From Silurus meridionalis (Eukaryota > Chordata > Actinopteri > Siluriformes > Siluridae), in contig NC_060904.1 in NCBI RefSeq assembly GCF_014805685.1, forward strand, positions 17,321,811 to 17,385,810: DNA of 64,000 bases, given 5' to 3'. Position numbers and translations under genes: made by a program. Shown piece by piece: positions 46,443 to 58,532 of this stretch. Under the pieces are notes generated by a model. It saw nothing but the letters and a program-made list of their open reading frames with translations. It ran no database searches and had not been told where the DNA came from. How positions within the stretch are numbered: position 1 is the stretch's first letter; each line of letters begins with the position of its first letter.

Positions 46443-48096
46443 CTTCAGACAATTTGGAAATGCTGATCAGTCCCAGTCTTTGGACTTTAGGAGAACAAAT
46501 GGGACGCCTGGAGGAAACCCAGGGTGGAGGCAGAATTCCCAACCCCAGAGCTGTGAGGCATTAACACTTCTTCTTCTCCTTTTTATTATATACTTACCTA
46601 ACTGGTTTATCAGATACATGAACCGTTAACAACATTCAAATTAGCTTCCTCAGTGGAAACAGCTTGATGTTTACTTCATATACTGTGATTGCAGACGTGT
46701 GCATGAGTTTAATGCAGCTGATATTAATTTTTAATGAGATTTTTATAAATATAGAGCCACAGTATCCGCCCTTAGATAATGCACTTTATTAATAAATAGG
46801 TTTACTGCTGATGCAACAACACTGCTACAAAGACGGGAATCCAGAGCTCATCCCATGAAAGCTGGACTGGGTATGGTGCAGGACTTGACCCTTGATGAGA
46901 TACCAGGCTAATATAGGGAGCAAGTATAACCTATGGTGTATGTGGAAATGAATTTTTTCTCAATACCTCACACTATGGTATTGCAGTGAAGACTATGATC
47001 TGTTCATATGCTCTAATGAATTTAAGTTGCATTTAACTGCAGACTTTATGAACACTGAACTGTGAAGCAACAGTGAATAATAAATGTTGTATCATTAATA
47101 TGTTTATGACAAATTAGGATATTTCTTAAATATTCCATTTGTAGCAAAAAATACACAGCAGCTCCTCAACCTGTCCATCCAACCAGCACTCAAACACACC
47201 TGGCCTGCTTTCATAACACCTGACATTACTGGTATTTATGCAAATCTTAAAGAAGCCTGTAACCAGTATTTTTATTATTCTAATACTTACACCACTACAC
47301 TGCCTCAGGTCAAATGATTGTAAGGATCCAGAACAAGCAATCATCCATAGTGTATTCCCACTTCCCAGCAATTTGCTTTGGATGCCAAATGCCCACTAGT
47401 GACAAATGTCTTGCTCTCCATTAACAGTCCAATTCGTGATACCTGGTACTGAGTTGGTATTTTGTACATTAAGAAACACAATGTCACATGCTGTTTATGG
47501 AAAATTGAATGCGTACCTAATAAACTGGCAGCTCTGAAAGTGTCTCGGGTATAGGATTTAATCCCACTAATTTAATATGGTCAGTTAATTTGTAAAATGC
47601 TTGAACCTAATTCCACTCTAGACAGCTCTGACCTGAAGTTTTGGTGAATCCAGACATCAGTGTGGAAAATAAAAGCATTCAGCTTCCTGGAAAACGCACC
47701 ACTTAAGCTTATGTCAGTATTATGGGACGGAAAAATCAAAGATGAAAAGCTAAAATTTTATATGTGAATATTGTGTTTAATAAGGGATCTTAATCGATTC
47801 ATGGATTTTAAATGTAAGGTCTGCCCTGTTCCTGGAATCATGATTGTGTATTTGTATTTCCATTCAGGTGCAGAAAAACACAGACATGTAGCAGTGCTGA
47901 TACCTGCTTTGAGGTACACTCAGATCTAAGATCTTTAATGCTATAGAGATCAAAAGGCTATTAAAATATTATTTACATTTATTATTGCTTTGTATTTCTT
48001 ACTTTTTTGAAGTGTCCTTTGAATAAATATTCTTCAGACTTTTGATATTTAACATATATTTGTGATACTTTTCTTGGCTGTTTATTTTTATCATGG

Positions 48097-48098
<2 letters not shown>
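46443..48098. other. Intergenic, no gene seen
   Basis: No gene, RNA gene or clear repeat recognised. Confidence 0.4.

Positions 48099-48166
<68 letters not shown>
48099..48166 (+). repeat. (TA)n microsatellite
   Basis: About 33 TA units. Confidence 0.95.
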
Positions 48167-48168
<2 letters not shown>

Positions 48169-49270
48169 GAGAATATACATAAATAAAATGAATTAACATA
48201 ATTCATGTTCCAAAAATGAGTCTTTAAACATTAGTGTCATATGAGTGATTATCTTTGCTTAATAAAGGTATTAAACTGTGAATAATTTGTCTTTTTTACT
48301 GTACTTTTTCTTGTATTGCGTATAATAAATAAATAAATAAAATGTTCAATACATAGAAATGTAAATAGAGCTTCTGTTCTGTTGTCTTTTTTTATTAATA
48401 TTCTAAAAAAATCTTTTTTTTTCCAAAGCACTATTCATCCCAGAGCTTTAAAAACTACAGTACCTTGATCAAACTTCTCAGACCTTCAACCTTCTGCTGT
48501 AGTGTGCTGGGACTGATCAGATTTACATTTATCCTGTTACAGAAGCTAAGAGATTGGCCATCGAACTCCATTGAAAAGTTTGTCAGCTCCTGAAACTTTC
48601 ATGTTATGACCAAACTCAGCATAATTCTTCCATCTGTTATGAAAGAACAAGATCCAATTTTCTATCAGTAGAGGATCTAAATCTAGAGGATGAACAAAAA
48701 TTCCCAAAACAACCAGGCTTCCACTGAGGGAATGTTCACGAGTCAAACACCAAGTGTCAGATCACACACTTACTGTATTTCATTCACATGCGGTCTCCAT
48801 CCATCTCTCGATCATCTGTCCATCAATACACAATTCTTAGTTCTTTGTCAATCTTCCAATATCATTCTCACCCCATCTGACTTTTTACTTCTACACTTGA
48901 ATTTCTCTTATGTCTTTTACCCAGCATCCGTCTGTCTTGTTTGTCTTTCTTCACACTAAACAGTTTTCATGTTCAGACTGACTTTCTTGCTCTCCAAGCT
49001 TCTCATGATGAACTGCCCATGTTTAGTGAAGTGTATTGATGTAATCCTGAAACAGCCTCTTAATGAGTAGAAGTGAATCAGAATTAGAAAATAAAACCAT
49101 TGGTTTTTTAATAATCATTTCTTTGCATTTATACATGATTTAAAAAAAAATCAGATACCATAATTGCATAAGTGACATTTATTTACTCTCCAATTATTGT
49201 GGAAAATAATCCCAGATACATTCGGGCACTTTGACGCCACAGACTGGAGCATAAATAAACGCTGTAGTCG

Positions 49271-52200
49271 TCACGGGTTTAGTGTTCGGTTCGTGTCTGT
49301 GGGAGCGCTGGTTGCCTGTTCCATCTTTCTTGCACGGTGTCTCCTCGTGGCTTCTCTCCAGGCTTCTCTCTGCAGCTTCTGCATGGGTTCGGGGAGATCC
49401 TGGATTCTTTTTCTCCTGCGGAAAGACCTGGAGGGTAGCAGGTTCTCAAAACACACATATTGCATAAATATGAAGGTGCTGAGGATTTTATAAAGAACTG
49501 GCTGTGGGACTGGAAAACATGAGCAATATAACACCATGTCACGAGTAGGTATCTGAATATGCTTTCAATAAAGGGTTAAATATAGAATAAAGCGATTTGG
49601 TTGATAAATACTGAGCGAGGAAACTAATGAGGCAATGATTTTTTGCAGCCTTCTATTATATTTTTACTTGTAGAACAGAATCAAATTCGATTCAGTTTTA
49701 TTTGTAAAGTGCTTTTAACAATGGGCATTGTCCCAAAGCAGAATTAAAGATGAACAGGTTATAAAAGTTTTAATTTATAGGTTTTAGTTTATCCCGAATC
49801 TCCCCTGAGATGGTATGAGGAAGAAACTTCAAGAGGAACCTTCCTCATCCACAACACCGAATGTCCATTCATTAAAACTCCATCATTGTTGAGGTTTACT
49901 GTTCAGTGATGGACGCTTAGATGGAGAACAGTTCATGAAAGGGGGGGTTGGGTCAGGGGCCTCCATGTTCTCTGGTTTCCTCCCACCTCTGGAAGTGAAT
50001 TAGGCAAAATAAATGACACACAGATGTGATCTTGTGTGTGCATAGAATTGTATGTGCCACGGACTGGTATCTCATTCAGGGTGTATTCGTCCTTCTGTAT
50101 GTTCACTGATCCCAATTTCTGGTAGTGAGTGAGAGAAAAGTCAAGAAATGCAAGAATACGTTGAGCGATTCTTCTCATTACAGGTGAGGAGATCTATAGA
50201 ACAGGACATGTCTTTTCTCTGTGCTAATTTCCTGGTCATGACATCTCCACAACAGCACGTGCAGAAATTCTGTGTAGTGTCTTGAAGGTTCATTGGAAAA
50301 TCCTGGATTTCACTTCTGTTGTCTGACATCCAACTCAATGTCTTAACACTTTCCTGTCGTTGTGATTAACTCATTATTGTAATGTAAATATTTATTAATG
50401 GACACGATGCAGAGGTTTTTGGTCCACGGAATACGCATGATGTTCTCTTCATTGTAATGACCTCCTGATATGCTGTTACTACCCATGTCTTATTTTTTTG
50501 TCCTCTTTTAATGAATCAATCTGTAACCCATAAAACATATCATAAAAGTCCTAAATACCTCGAGCGCTCCTTTTCCTTCCAGGCGAGATACTTTTCAGGG
50601 TCAGCTCGGATCCTTTCTCTGTATCTTCTCACACACTCCCTGCTTTTCGATTTTCCTCTACGATCATCACCAGGAATCCACCTGGAGTTCACAGAGTTTC
50701 ATTTTATTTTCAGATCATCTGTGGCTCTGAGGACCGAAGTCTGAAGACAGAGAATGACCCGTGCTTTCTGGATCAAACTTCAACTAACAATTTATAAGAC
50801 TATTGAACCAATACAACACTCCAGTACACCACTCCATCTAAAACACTCTGGGTACAAACACTAATATGGTCCAAGTAGTATTTTAAAGTGAATTCGCTTT
50901 CCTGGACGTCATGACCTTTATTAAAATTGTGTAATTGTGTAATCTCTGAGAGAAGAAAATGCCTTCATGATAAATGGTTGGTTGACACACAAATCATTCA
51001 ATGTGTACTAAATAAATGAGAGATGGTGGCTCAGTGGTTGAAGCATTGGAGTCTGGATCAGAAGCTCACAAGTTCAAATCCCAGCACCACTGCTGGGCCC
51101 TTCAGCAAGGCCCTTAACCCTCAACTCCTCAGTTGTAAATTGCTCTGGATATTATGGCCAAATGCCATAAATGTAATGCAATTCCCATTAATACTGAACT
51201 CTAATGTACTCAAACGTTCCAAACTAATCTTCCATCAAATTTCAGTCTGAAAGTGTTCCAGTGTTTTGGCTCAGAAAAACATGGATGCTGATTTACATTT
51301 ACAGCATAAAAAAATATTCATTTGGGTTATTAAATAATCATAATTATGTTAAACAGAAAAATTGTAAAAATCAACTTTTTGTGGCATTAGATTTGTTTAC
51401 ATCACAGAACTCAGGCAAGACGGATGTGTTGTCCGAGTTACAAACACGGAATGCCGAGTTGCGTAAACATTCCACTGCACTATATTCTGTGTGGGAAGTC
51501 GGGTTTTTCCATGTTCAATGCACACTGATTGTTTTGACCTTTACTGATGTACATCAGAGTAGGGTTGCAAAGGGATGGGAAATTTCAGGTACATTTCTGG
51601 AAACTTTCTATGGGAACTTTTAATGAATTTGTTGGAAATATTCCAAGTTGAAAACTTACAGGAATTCATGGAAATGTACAGAAATTGATAGGAATATATG
51701 GGAATTCTACATTTTGTGTCATAAGCTGACGTCTGCAAACTAATATTTTTTTTTTTCAAAAATTATATTTTTGACTTTGATTTAATTGTTAGTATAATTT
51801 TGAGGTTTACACACACCACAAAGAATTTTTTAACATAAATTTATGCAATATTTTAATAATTTATGCAAAAACTCGCCAAGATGCCTTTTTTTTTTTACAT
51901 TATATTGTGTGCAGGATTGAAGAAATTGTGTGTTATGTAACGGAAAAATGCACAGTGCACTTTGCAACCCTACATCAGGAGGTCCCCAACCACCAGGTCC
52001 CAAACCAGGACTGGGCTGTGAAAGAGATCCTACAGAGTTGCAAAAACATTCTGGGGAAAATGACTACAGACATGACCTGGTTTCAGTAGAAGATGATGGA
52101 CAGGAGCATAATTACAACAATTTCCTACAGGATACCAAAGGAGGCTTCAGGTGACTTTAGACAGGATTACCTGTATAGAACCTGAATATACAGTGCTTCT

Positions 52201-52935
52201 GCTGGTCTAATGTTAAGGTAGAACATGGTGTGATCTTTCTAAAAAGCTGACAATCAGAGAGGAATAACAATCCCTGAGATATTGCCTGTAATCATCACAC
52301 TACACCATCTCTCCACTCCATGGAAACCTGATCCCTTCCCAATAAGGATAAAGAGACAGCAATGCATTTAGTGCTGCATACTTCTCACTGCTCTGGTGCA
52401 AGCTGGATTTTGGTGAACTGAACGTTTGGAGATGTTGCTGCATGTTCCACATCTGTGCACCTGGAGTCTGTTTGTTAGTCTGAGTATTATAAATGACAGG
52501 ATGATCACACTGATCTTCTGCAAAAGTCTCATCTGTCAGTTCAGATTTTGAACACAGTGTGTCCTCAGAAACATGTTCTTCTTGTTTAATCATCAGGCTG
52601 GTGTCACTGTGGAAGCATGTCGGCTCCTCTACTGTTTCTCGTGTGTGTTCAGGGATGAAATCGTGGCTCAGGGTGACCTCAGTTGAGATGTTGTAGTTAG
52701 AAGAGATCTGGTGTAGGGTCTGGAGCTCCTGCTCGGCTGATTCTAAGCGGGACCTGAGCGCTGCGTTTTCCCTTTCCGCCGCGGCTAGCTTCACCTCGTA
52801 GCGGTGCGATCGCTTCTCACTGACCTCGCAGAAGACCTTCAGGACGGACATGACCGCCGCCCGGACCGCCGTCTCGATCAGAGAGGCTTCATCCGTGTTC
52901 AGGACACACGCGTCTCTGCTGCGGGGGAAATCCAT
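49271..52935 (-). CDS. Coiled-coil / basic-region protein, paralogue A (function unknown)
   Basis: At least three exons on the minus strand. Exon 1 starts at 52935 (MDFPRSRDAC). Residues 15-75 form a Leu/Ala/Glu-rich coiled coil (LKVFCEVSEKRSHR, RENAALRSRLESAEQELQTL), followed by an acidic part with SUMO-type MIKQEE and SKSE motifs, like the N-terminal regions of many fish zinc-finger genes. Exon 2 (50681-50559) encodes CVRRYRERIRADPEKYLAWK. Exon 3 (49427-49271, stop TGA) encodes RIQDLPEPMQKLQREAWREA and a basic RRHRARK tail. Borders of exons 2 and 3 have good GT/AG sites and match paralogue B. The exon 1 donor is uncertain: the frame stays open to 52300, and no strong donor of the required phase stands out, so a separate 211-codon form is possible. 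A nuclear nucleic-acid-binding role is inferred from the basic C-terminus only. A SINE and a hAT-like MITE sit in the large intron. Confidence 0.6.
49680..49905 (+). mobile_element. Dispersed fish repeat, copy 2 of 4
   Basis: Head TTCAGTTTTATTTGTAAAGT and GGGCATTGTCCCAAAGCAG, body TCCCCTGAGATGGTATGAGG. It lies in the intron between the last two exons of paralogue A, opposite to the gene's direction. Confidence 0.65.
51023..51187 (+). mobile_element. tRNA-derived SINE with intact box A and box B
   Basis: Box A TGGCTCAGTGG at 51027-51037 and box B AGTTCAAATCC at 51071-51081 have normal pol III spacing. The body has CTGGGCCCTTCAGCAAGGCC. The tail has TTGCTCTGGATA and CCAAATGCCATAAATGTAAT. The shared core GGGCCCTT.AGCAAGGCCCTTAA also occurs in the SINE at 6695. 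Confidence 0.75.
51560..51972 (+). mobile_element. hAT-like MITE with 13-bp terminal inverted repeats
   Basis: TAGGGTTGCAAAG at the left end and its exact reverse complement CTTTGCAACCCTA at the right end bound 413 bases without coding capacity. The flanking 8-mers CATCAGAG and CATCAGGA match at six positions and fit an 8-bp hAT target duplication. The interior has repeated GGAAAT/GGGAAT phrases. Confidence 0.75.
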
Positions 52936-53170
52936 CGGAGCATCAGAGGAGCGACGATCAACGTCTACAATCGAGTTTCACTATAAATAATAATGAATAC
53001 AGTGCGGACAACCTTTTTCCCCTCTAATCACAAACATATATTTTATAAAGATAAAATAGTGCATCTAAAAACAGAGAGCGCATTGATATAGAGATCCCAC
53101 TCCATTCGTTTAAACGGGTCTATTTACTTCCGCCGGTCAGAAGTCACGCTCTTCCGCAGCATGTTCCTCA
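52936..53170 (-). promoter_or_regulatory. Promoter region of paralogue A with ETS-type motifs
   Basis: ACTTCCGCC at 53126-53134 and CTTCCGCAG at 53151-53159 lie about 200 bases upstream of the ATG. The spacing and flanks resemble the promoter of paralogue B (56274 and 56294). ETS/GABP-type control is inferred. Confidence 0.45.
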
Positions 53171-53352
53171 AACCAACCGGTGTGAAAGAAACCTCGAGTT
53201 TTTAAACAAAACACACATATTTAAATGAAATTAAAGTAAAAATAAATAAATACAATAAAATAAAATACGAACGCAGTACTGTCTGCAAAATGATGAGCAA
53301 TAAGTCATTCGTGAATGAGTCGGTTCTATGTGTCGATTCTTTTAGGTTGCAC

Positions 53353-53355
<3 letters not shown>

Positions 53356-53390
<35 letters not shown>
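53356..53390 (+). repeat. (TTA)n microsatellite
   Basis: About 11 trinucleotide units. Confidence 0.9.
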
Positions 53391-53709
53391 CGTACGTATT
53401 TCTATATATAGGCAGTTTTTCTACTCCTGTGGTATGACTTTATAATAAAACATTTTTTATCTAAATAAAATGTTTCCTTTTGCATTTATTTCGATATTGA
53501 AAAGCTGTTTGGGAGTCGGTTCTTCGATGAGCCGAGTCAAATAATTCGACTCACAGGTTTCTGTGTATAATTCCAGCCTCTGAGCATTAAACTGCAAGAA
53601 AATATTACTCACACCCAGAATATCATCTAAGATATTATACAGTGCGTGTGTATGTTTACTGTCGATACTCATTCTTTTGAATCTGAATGTCTTCATGCTG
53701 TAAAGCCAT

Positions 53710-53715
53710 AGATAG

Positions 53716-53781
<66 letters not shown>
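53710..53781 (+). repeat. (GATA)n microsatellite
   Basis: About 17 GATA units, close to an (AT)n tract. Confidence 0.95.
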
Positions 53782-53782
<1 letters not shown>

Positions 53783-53802
53783 GCTCTGTTGTCCTGGTTT
53801 CC

Positions 53803-53808
<6 letters not shown>

Positions 53809-53877
<69 letters not shown>
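53809..53877 (+). repeat. (AT)n microsatellite
   Basis: About 34 AT units. Confidence 0.95.
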
Positions 53878-53883
<6 letters not shown>

Positions 53884-54248
53884 TAGAGCAGGATGTGAAT
53901 AACGGGACAATATATGTAGAGACACTGTATATATAAATTTACATTATGATATAGACATTTTATTTACAGCTGTGCAAAATTATAGACTGTATATATAGAA
54001 ATATTGATATGTAGAAATTTAAGATATCCTATACATTTACAATTATATGCAGTTATAATTGATTATAACGCGATAAAGAAATCAGAAGTATAGATGCGTT
54101 ACTTTATTTGTATAATTTAATGTAAACAAAAAAGAGATCACACTTTTGACATGATGTGCAGTGGACTCAACAAAAGTGCAGGTTTTTAATTGGATGGAGA
54201 CGGAATTATGTTTTAGTTGTAGTTACTGTCTCGCAAAAAGAACAACGA

Positions 54249-56050
54249 CTAAGGAAAACAATGTTCTTGTATTTGAGACATGGATCCAGCAGAGGAAGAT
54301 GCTTGGGTCAACTTTTTTGCACGGTGTCTCCTTGTAGCCTCTCTCCAAGCCTTCCTCTGCAGCTTCTTCATGGGCTCAGGCAGTTCATTAATAGTCTTTC
54401 TGTTCTGCAGATACCTGGATGGTTTACATTATATTCATTTCACTTAAAACATTGAACCGCAAAGGTTGTGAGAATGTTAGAGAACAACCTTTAAGTTACA
54501 TTTTCACTGCACCATTGTTACTATAACAACGGTTAATACCACATACCTCAAGTGGTTCTTCTGCTTCCAGGCAAGGTATTTCACAGGATCAGCCCGGATC
54601 CTTTCTCTATACCTTCTCACATTTTCGTACCGGGTCAGCCTCCCTGCAAGCATAAGATGATGAGTGATTTTTATTGTACATCTTTTCTCTCCACAAGATT
54701 CAGAAGCCTAGCATCTTTACTGACTACTGGCTATCCACAATTCTTCTGTGTATAGAATTCAGATGAATTAACAAAGATTATAGCATTTACTACAAAGTAG
54801 AGAGGGGAGACTTGGTCACATGTAGAGAACAGGCTAGCCAGCTAATATTCATGATAAAACTACTATAAACCTTTGAGCTTTTTTATTCACAATTGAGTGT
54901 CTGAGCAGCCATGTGGAAAAGTTGAACTGAAGAGGGTGGAGATTTTTTTTCAGATTTTCTAAATAGGATTTCCAAGTAGGATTTATTTGGCTCTCACTTC
55001 AAATCGTGTCTCACCAGCATTCTTCCTTAGTAGAATGATACAGCAGTGCTTTAATCTCTCCATCATTCTACCTCAGTGGAATTAGGTGACAGCGCTTTTG
55101 TCTCTCCATCATTCCACCTCAAATGAGTGATGCATTAGTGCTTTAGTCTCCATCATTCCACTTTAAAGAAGTAATGCAGCGGCGCTTTATTCCTTTTAGT
55201 CACAGCTTTACCTTTATGCCAAAACCTTGACCTTCTCCATCATATTAATGTTTGAGATCACCAACTAGTCATCTAATACCTGGACTACTCCTGTTCAAAT
55301 ATTGGCGGCAATAATAATAATAATAATAATATTAATAATAATAATTTCCCCTGTGACAGAGGAAAACAACTTCTCACCAAAACAACAAAATAACACCAGA
55401 ATCACAGAAAACATGAACACGTTTTTAATAAACAAACTGAAATAAAATGTTACACTCAAAGCAAAACCCAGAGCATCATCATGTCTCTTATTCAGAGTGA
55501 CTGGTCTCGTACTTCTCTCTGATTCGGATAAACCTGGATCTGGATCTACTGAGTGCTTGTGGATGTTGTGTGTCCCATACTCCTGGATCTGTTGACAAGT
55601 TTGCCCGTTTTCATTCCCAGGGTTTTGGAGGTTCAGTGGAGAACATTCATCTGTCCTTTCACTCTTAATGAACAGTTTGTTCTCATGAAAAGTCTCTTCT
55701 TCCTTCATCACCAGGGCGCCGGCGCTCTCTGACACGCCCAGAGAAAAAGCCGGTTCCGGTTCTGTTTCTGGAACATCTGCACTGAAGGTGACCTCAGTTG
55801 AGATGTTGTAGTTAGAAGAGATCTGGTGTAGGGTCTGGAGCTCCTGCTCGGCTGATTCTAAGCGGGACCTGAGCGCTGCGTTTTCCCTTTCCGCCGCGGC
55901 TAGCTTCACCTCGTAGCGGTGCGATCGCTTCTCACTGACCTCGCAGAAGACCTTCAGGACGGACATGACCGCCGCCCGGACCGCCGTCTCGATCAGAGAG
56001 GCTTCATCCGTGTTCAGGACACACGCGTCTCTGCTGCGGGGGAAATCCAT
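54249..56050 (-). CDS. Coiled-coil / basic-region protein, paralogue B (function unknown)
   Basis: Three exons are visible on the minus strand. Exon 1 starts at 56050 (MDFPRSRDAC; an in-frame ATG at 56098 would add 16 residues, MVRTQTRTRAALMMSM). Its first 88 codons equal those of paralogue A base for base. It then diverges into an acidic segment with VMKEEE and FIKSERTDE. Exon 2 (54643-54547) encodes NVRRYRERIRADPVKYLAWK; exon 3 (54414-54249, stop TAG) encodes NRKTINELPEPMKKLQRKAW, RRHRAKK and a Ser-rich tail. Exons 2 and 3 join in phase. The donor of exon 1 is not resolved. The open frame that runs on into an Ile-rich AT repeat near 55310 is probably intron. Function unknown; the basic C-terminus suggests nucleic-acid binding (inference). 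Confidence 0.6.
55310..55345 (+). repeat. (AAT)n tract in an intron of paralogue B
   Basis: About 11 AAT units with one ATT interruption. It produces a false run of isoleucines when read as coding. Confidence 0.85.
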
Positions 56051-56315
56051 CATACTCATCATCAGTGCGGCTCGGGTTCGGGTTTGGGTTCGGACCACTC
56101 CAGCAACGCTCAGAACCGGCTGCGGTTATAAATGTGAAACAAATAATACATATAAACTTTTAAAACGCATTTATTTTAAAATCATACAAATTTAGTTGCA
56201 ATGTAACTAATAATAATAAACGGATATCCTAATAACAGAAACGTCCCACCATTGAAATTGAATGGTTTTGTTTACTTCCGCCTATACGAGGTCACTTCCG
56301 CCGTGGGGGGGGGGG
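56051..56315 (-). promoter_or_regulatory. Promoter region of paralogue B with ETS-type motifs
   Basis: Two ACTTCCG motifs at 56274-56280 and 56294-56300, followed by a run of nine G. The arrangement TTTACTTCCGCC, then GTCA and CTTCCGC, is shared with paralogue A. Confidence 0.45.
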
Positions 56316-56611
56316 AATGGGCATTACTTAACACAAGGGTCCCCAAACTTTTTCCTTCCTTTAATGGAACATTAAATGGACTTCCAGTATTATATAAATG
56401 TATTTATTTTGCCTCCTAGATTAGTTCATTATTTTGTTCTAACAGTCAAATAAACATCACTTTTTAAGAGATAAATCGCCTATTAAAAGAGCATCGTTAC
56501 TGTCATAATCACTTTTTTTTTTACAGTCATTGCTATTGAAATCAAAACATTTACTTACTTATGCATATGGATGGTGGGTGAATCTAACAATTAATTAAAC
56601 TATGTTAATAA

Positions 56612-56870
56612 CTAGAGGTAGACCGATTTTAGCGATACCGTAGCTAGGTTGGATCGTACTTGCCGATAACCGATTGAATCAACTGAGTTTTTAAAAATTA
56701 ATACTGAATAAAAAAACAAACACTCCTTGGTAAAAAATGTGCTGCACTTTATTGAAATCATGAAAATGTATTAAATAAATAAAACCGACTCGCGTGTAAA
56801 ACCAAAACAGCACGCAATGTCAGTGATTCGCCTCTAGAGGCCGCTCTCTTAATTAATTTAATTAATCCCT
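56612..56870. mobile_element. Diverged repeat, probably a hAT-type remnant
   Basis: AGAGGTAGACCGATTTTAGCG and GCCGATAACCGATTGAATC resemble the ends of a common fish element (AGAGGTCGACCGAT and CCGATTAATCGG). The interior has GTGATTCGCCTCTAGAGGCC. No target duplication was identified. Confidence 0.35.
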
Positions 56871-57204
56871 ATTAATAAAAAAGCGATATTTTAGTTTAAA
56901 CGTCAACCTTTATTATTACTACATACACATATGATATGAGTAAAACATATATTTAAAGTTTATATTTTTTAATATGTCTCTGGCATTGTTTAGAGGGCCG
57001 TTCCAAATGTGGGGACGGGACGTAACCTTAGCTTAAAACAAGAACGTGCATACTATATTACTATTATACATATAACACGATTTAAGTTTATTTAAGTGTT
57101 ATTAATGAAAATGTAACTAATCATAATACAGGATCAGTGGAAACTTTATTTATCGATGTGAAAAAAATATATGACTGTGACTAGTTTAATAATTATAAAA
57201 TAAT

Positions 57205-57440
57205 TCAATTCAATTCAGTTTTATTTTTATAGCATAGTTTTAACAATGCACATAGTCCCAATGTAGCTTTACAGAGATAATTGGGTGATAAATAGTGTCT
57301 ATTTATTGCCTATATAATTTATCCTTAATCAAAAGCGGTAATTTTATTCCTTAGGAAAAAAAACTCCCTGAGACAGTATGAAGAAGAAACCTTAAGTGGA
57401 AGCAGACTGAAAAGTGCACCATCATATTAATCATCATAGA
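57205..57440 (+). mobile_element. Dispersed fish repeat, copy 3 of 4
   Basis: Head TTCAATTCAATTCAGTTTTA and GTCCCAATGTAGCTTTACAG, body CTCCCTGAGACAGTATGAAG and AAGAAACCTTAAGTGGAAGC. Confidence 0.65.
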
Positions 57441-58201
57441 TATTCGCTTCTTTGACTGTTACCTTCATAAGTTAAATCCAAAATCAAAAACTCAAATATG
57501 TAGGCCAGTCTAATGTAATGTAAATCTAATGTGTGCTTTAAGTGTAAAGTAAAGGAATTACAAGCTTTCTGTCTCCAATAAGTATTTCTGTTTCGAACAT
57601 AATGAGCTTAATGCATTGTTGTTGTTTTTAATCATATAGGTCCCTGTCTAAGAATCATTCGATTTTTGATTAGATTAGATTTTTTTTAATTATTGTAAGA
57701 AAGGTCTACGGAAAATAGCACACGAGTGTGATTTGAGTCTATTCGAGTCTAGCGCATGGAATTATCATGATATAGTATTGTGATAAAAATTATGCCATAA
57801 TACACTTTTACAATTCACTTAATATTTAAAGAATGATGTTTGACAAAGTTAAGACTTTTATTTTATAAAGCAGAGTCTTCATTAACCTCACCACATTCCA
57901 GCGAAGGGGGTTTGCACCAGCAGAATCTGTCCTCTAGATGGAGCTCTCTGACTGTTAAGTAATAGAAGAAGAGCTCACTAACACGGGTTGTTCTTTTGGC
58001 CATGTGGATGGCATAAGATTATACATCAGACATTTGGTTCAGACTTTTTCTTCTTTTTTTGTGACCTGAATGATGGAAAAAAGTGAGCAAAAGAATAGGA
58101 GAGGGGTGGTGGTGGTGGTGTTGGGGATGGGGGGCGTTCTGTTGTACATGTGAGCATTCTGTACTATATGTTTATTCCTCAATGATTAATTAATAATTAG
58201 A

Positions 58202-58203
<2 letters not shown>

Positions 58204-58249
<46 letters not shown>
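58204..58249 (+). repeat. (CA)n microsatellite
   Basis: About 23 CA units. Confidence 0.95.
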
Positions 58250-58250
<1 letters not shown>

Positions 58251-58485
58251 CCAAATGACACTGGTGAGTGTGATCCCTTTATCAGCTGCACTCTGAGGGC
58301 TCCACCTCTCTTGAGGCTACTTTGCCAAGTTGTTCAGTGAAGTGACCTGAATTGTAAAGCAAAGTGGGGAAGGCGTGGTGGAGGGAAAACAAGAGTGTGT
58401 GTCAATGTGTGTGTTGGGGAGTGGGGGTTGGCTTGTCCGTTAAGCATAGATAGGGAGAAAGGAGGACAGACATGGCATGTTGCAG

Positions 58486-58529
<44 letters not shown>
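58486..58529 (+). repeat. (TG)n microsatellite
   Basis: About 22 TG units. Confidence 0.95.

Positions 58530-58532
<3 letters not shown>

Noticed and set aside
55295..55440. Hydrophobic, Ile-rich C-terminus of paralogue B
   Set aside because: It comes from reading through an (AAT)n tract after the likely exon end; downstream exons with good splice sites give a better C-terminus.
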